From positions 1 to 35,373 of the forward strand of contig JAHEBM010000034.1 in the NCBI GenBank assembly GCA_024642245.1: DNA of 35,373 bases, written 5' to 3'. The position numbers and the translations under genes were made by a program. The notes under the pieces are model-generated. The model was not told the origin of the DNA and ran no database searches. It saw only the letters and a list, made by a program, of their open reading frames with translations. This DNA comes from Haliea sp. Its GTDB lineage: Bacteria > Pseudomonadota > Gammaproteobacteria > Pseudomonadales > Halieaceae. Shown here piece after piece: positions 33,901 through 35,373 of this stretch (positions are counted from its first letter, which is position 1; every line of letters begins with the position of its first letter).

Positions 33901-35373
33901 ATGACCGCCATCGCCTTTGACAACAGTTACGCACGCCTGCCGGAGCGATTTTTTTCACGGCGGCTGCCTACCCCGGTCACCAGGCCGGGGCGCATCCGGG
34001 TAAACCATACCCTGGCCGCGCAGCTGGGTATGGACCCGCAATGGCTTGAATCGCCGGAGGGCACTGCCATGCTCGCTGGCAATGCCCTCGCGGCGGGCAG
34101 CGATCCCATCGCGACGGTGTACGCCGGCCACCAGTTCGGCAGCTACAACCCACAACTGGGGGACGGTCGGGCGATACTGCTGGGGGAAGTGATCGGCACA
34201 GACGGTGTCCGCTATGACATCCAGCTCAAGGGCTCCGGCCCCACGCCCTACTCCCGAGGCGGTGATGGCCGTGCGCCCCTGGGGGCGGTACTGCGCGAGT
34301 ATATTGTCAGCGAGGCCATGTTCGCCCTGGGCCTGCCCACTACCCGCGCACTGGCGGCGGTAAGCACCGGTGAGCAGGTGGCACGCGAATCCTTCCTGCC
34401 GGGCGCGGTGCTGGCACGCGTGGCGAAAAGCCACATACGCATCGGCACTTTCCAGTTTTTTGCTGCCCGCCAGGATCACGAGGCGCTGACACTGCTGGTG
34501 GAGCACGTGCTGGCCAGGCACTACCCGGATGCCCTGGCTGAGGACAACCAGGCGCTGGCACTGCTGCAAAAGGTGATAAGCGCCCAGGCTTCACTGGTCG
34601 CCCGGTGGCAGTCGCTGGGTTTTATCCACGGGGTGATGAATACCGACAATATGCTGCTGTCGGGAGAAACTATCGACTACGGCCCCTGCGCTTTCATGGA
34701 TGGTTTCGACCCGGAAAAAGTATTCAGCTCAATTGATCACGGCGGCCGCTACGCCTACCGCAACCAGCCGGGTATCGCTCACTGGAACCTGGCAGCACTG
34801 GCACAGGCGCTGTTACCGGTACTGCACCCTGACCAGGAGCAGGCGGTCGCCCTGGCACAAACAGCGGTGGACCGCTTCCCGGACCAGTTTCAACAGGCGT
34901 ACGCCGCGGGCATGGCTCGCAAGCTAGGGCTGGTAGAACCCGGTGAAACCGATACGGCCCTGGTGGAAGAGTTCCTGTCCTTGCTTGCCGGGCACAAGAG
35001 CGACTTTACCCTGGCCTTCCGGCGACTGGCGGACCATGCGAGCGACGGTGCTGCGCCGGGTGTCGGTGATTTGTTTGAATTCCCCGATGCCTTCCTGCCC
35101 TGGCTCGCGCGCTGGCGGCAACGACTGGCCACACAGCCTGGCACACCAGCCCGGCGCCAGGCCGCAATGTACGCCGCCAACCCGGTGTTTATCCCCCGCA
35201 ACCACCTGGTGGAAGAGGCGCTTCGGGCTGCGGTAGACCAGAACGACTATGCACCATTCAATACCCTGGTCGACCTACTGGCACAGCCCTTTACCTATCG
35301 TGCGGATCTTGCGCGCTTCGCCATGCCGCCACGACCCGAGGAGGAAGTCCGGCAGACGTTCTGTGGCACATGA
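33901..35373 (+). CDS. selO: SelO (YdiU) pseudokinase, protein adenylyltransferase
   Basis: 490 residues, complete; its TGA is the last codon of the window. SelO transfers AMP from ATP to Ser, Thr or Tyr of target proteins and is linked to redox stress. Family signatures: YAGHQFGSYNPQLGDGRAIL (74-93), DIQLKGSGPTPYSRGGDGRA with Lys110 (106-125), EYIVSEAM (Glu138), IHGVMNTDNM (Asn250) and IDYGPC (Asp259 in place of DFG). All the residues needed for flipped-ATP binding appear present. The C-terminus is TFCGT, with Cys488 third from the end where animal SelO has selenocysteine; this Cys can form the regulatory disulfide. The gap from the dehydrogenase is 4 bases, and GGAAGG in the end of that gene may serve as ribosome-binding site. 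The gene is commonly single, so the pairing with the exported dehydrogenase is notable. Confidence 0.95.
   Translation: MTAIAFDNSYARLPERFFSRRLPTPVTRPGRIRVNHTLAAQLGMDPQWLESPEGTAMLAGNALAAGSDPIATVYAGHQFGSYNPQLGDGRAILLGEVIGTDGVRYDIQLKGSGPTPYSRGGDGRAPLGAVLREYIVSEAMFALGLPTTRALAAVSTGEQVARESFLPGAVLARVAKSHIRIGTFQFFAARQDHEALTLLVEHVLARHYPDALAEDNQALALLQKVISAQASLVARWQSLGFIHGVMNTDNMLLSGETIDYGPCAFMDGFDPEKVFSSIDHGGRYAYRNQPGIAHWNLAALAQALLPVLHPDQEQAVALAQTAVDRFPDQFQQAYAAGMARKLGLVEPGETDTALVEEFLSLLAGHKSDFTLAFRRLADHASDGAAPGVGDLFEFPDAFLPWLARWRQRLATQPGTPARRQAAMYAANPVFIPRNHLVEEALRAAVDQNDYAPFNTLVDLLAQPFTYRADLARFAMPPRPEEEVRQTFCGT

Overview
The window looks like the chromosome of a free-living, high-GC, aerobic gammaproteobacterium. 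The gene mix resembles marine Halieaceae/OM60-type genomes: terpenoid-type acyl-CoA carboxylase genes, many acyl-CoA dehydrogenases, a DUF3604 protein and several hormone-sensitive-lipase-like hydrolases. That placement is inferred from gene content only. There is no phage, IS element, CRISPR array, rRNA or tRNA that I can recognise. Most of the window is fatty-acid, branched-acid or terpenoid catabolism plus cell-envelope proteins.

Left block (1-9603, + strand): the 3' end of an AtuA-like (DUF1446) gene, then an acyl-CoA carboxylase carboxyltransferase subunit, an AtuE-like enoyl-CoA hydratase, the biotin-containing carboxylase subunit, a very clear 2,4-dienoyl-CoA reductase (FadH), a hotdog thioesterase and a membrane-anchored DUF3604 protein. 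The carboxylase-hydratase set matches the logic of acyclic terpenoid (citronellol/geraniol) degradation: carboxylate a beta-methyl enoyl-CoA, then hydrate it. FadH would remove awkward double bonds.

Middle block (9604-17310, mixed strands): on the minus strand, a phospholipase-D-like lipoprotein, an alpha/beta hydrolase and a LuxR-type regulator, ending at a good intrinsic terminator. Then come a PilZ gene (+), a secreted alpha/beta hydrolase (-), about 740 bases with no convincing gene, a decayed short-chain dehydrogenase remnant (-) and a small DUF2164 gene (+). Around 15.8-17.2 kb, AT content rises and codon use departs from the flanks, so this looks like a small foreign or decaying patch.

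Right block (17311-32583, all minus strand; read from high to low coordinate): amidohydrolase, beta-propeller-like lipoprotein, molybdopterin oxidoreductase, Crp/Fnr-type regulator, then a compact run of acetoacetate-decarboxylase-like protein, 3-hydroxyacyl-CoA dehydrogenase, SDR, MFS transporter and three acyl-CoA dehydrogenases. Two of the dehydrogenases look like the unequal halves of a heteromeric enzyme. This run reads as an importer plus a beta-oxidation-like pathway ending in a decarboxylation. The substrate is unknown. A cluster of inverted repeats lies exactly between the regulator and the decarboxylase-like gene.

Far right (32751-35373, + strand): a hydroxyacid dehydrogenase with an apparent export signal, followed four bases later by a complete SelO (YdiU) protein AMP-transferase, which ends the window. 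The best candidates for something undescribed are the acetoacetate-decarboxylase-like operon with its putative operators, and the apparently exported dehydrogenase coupled to SelO.
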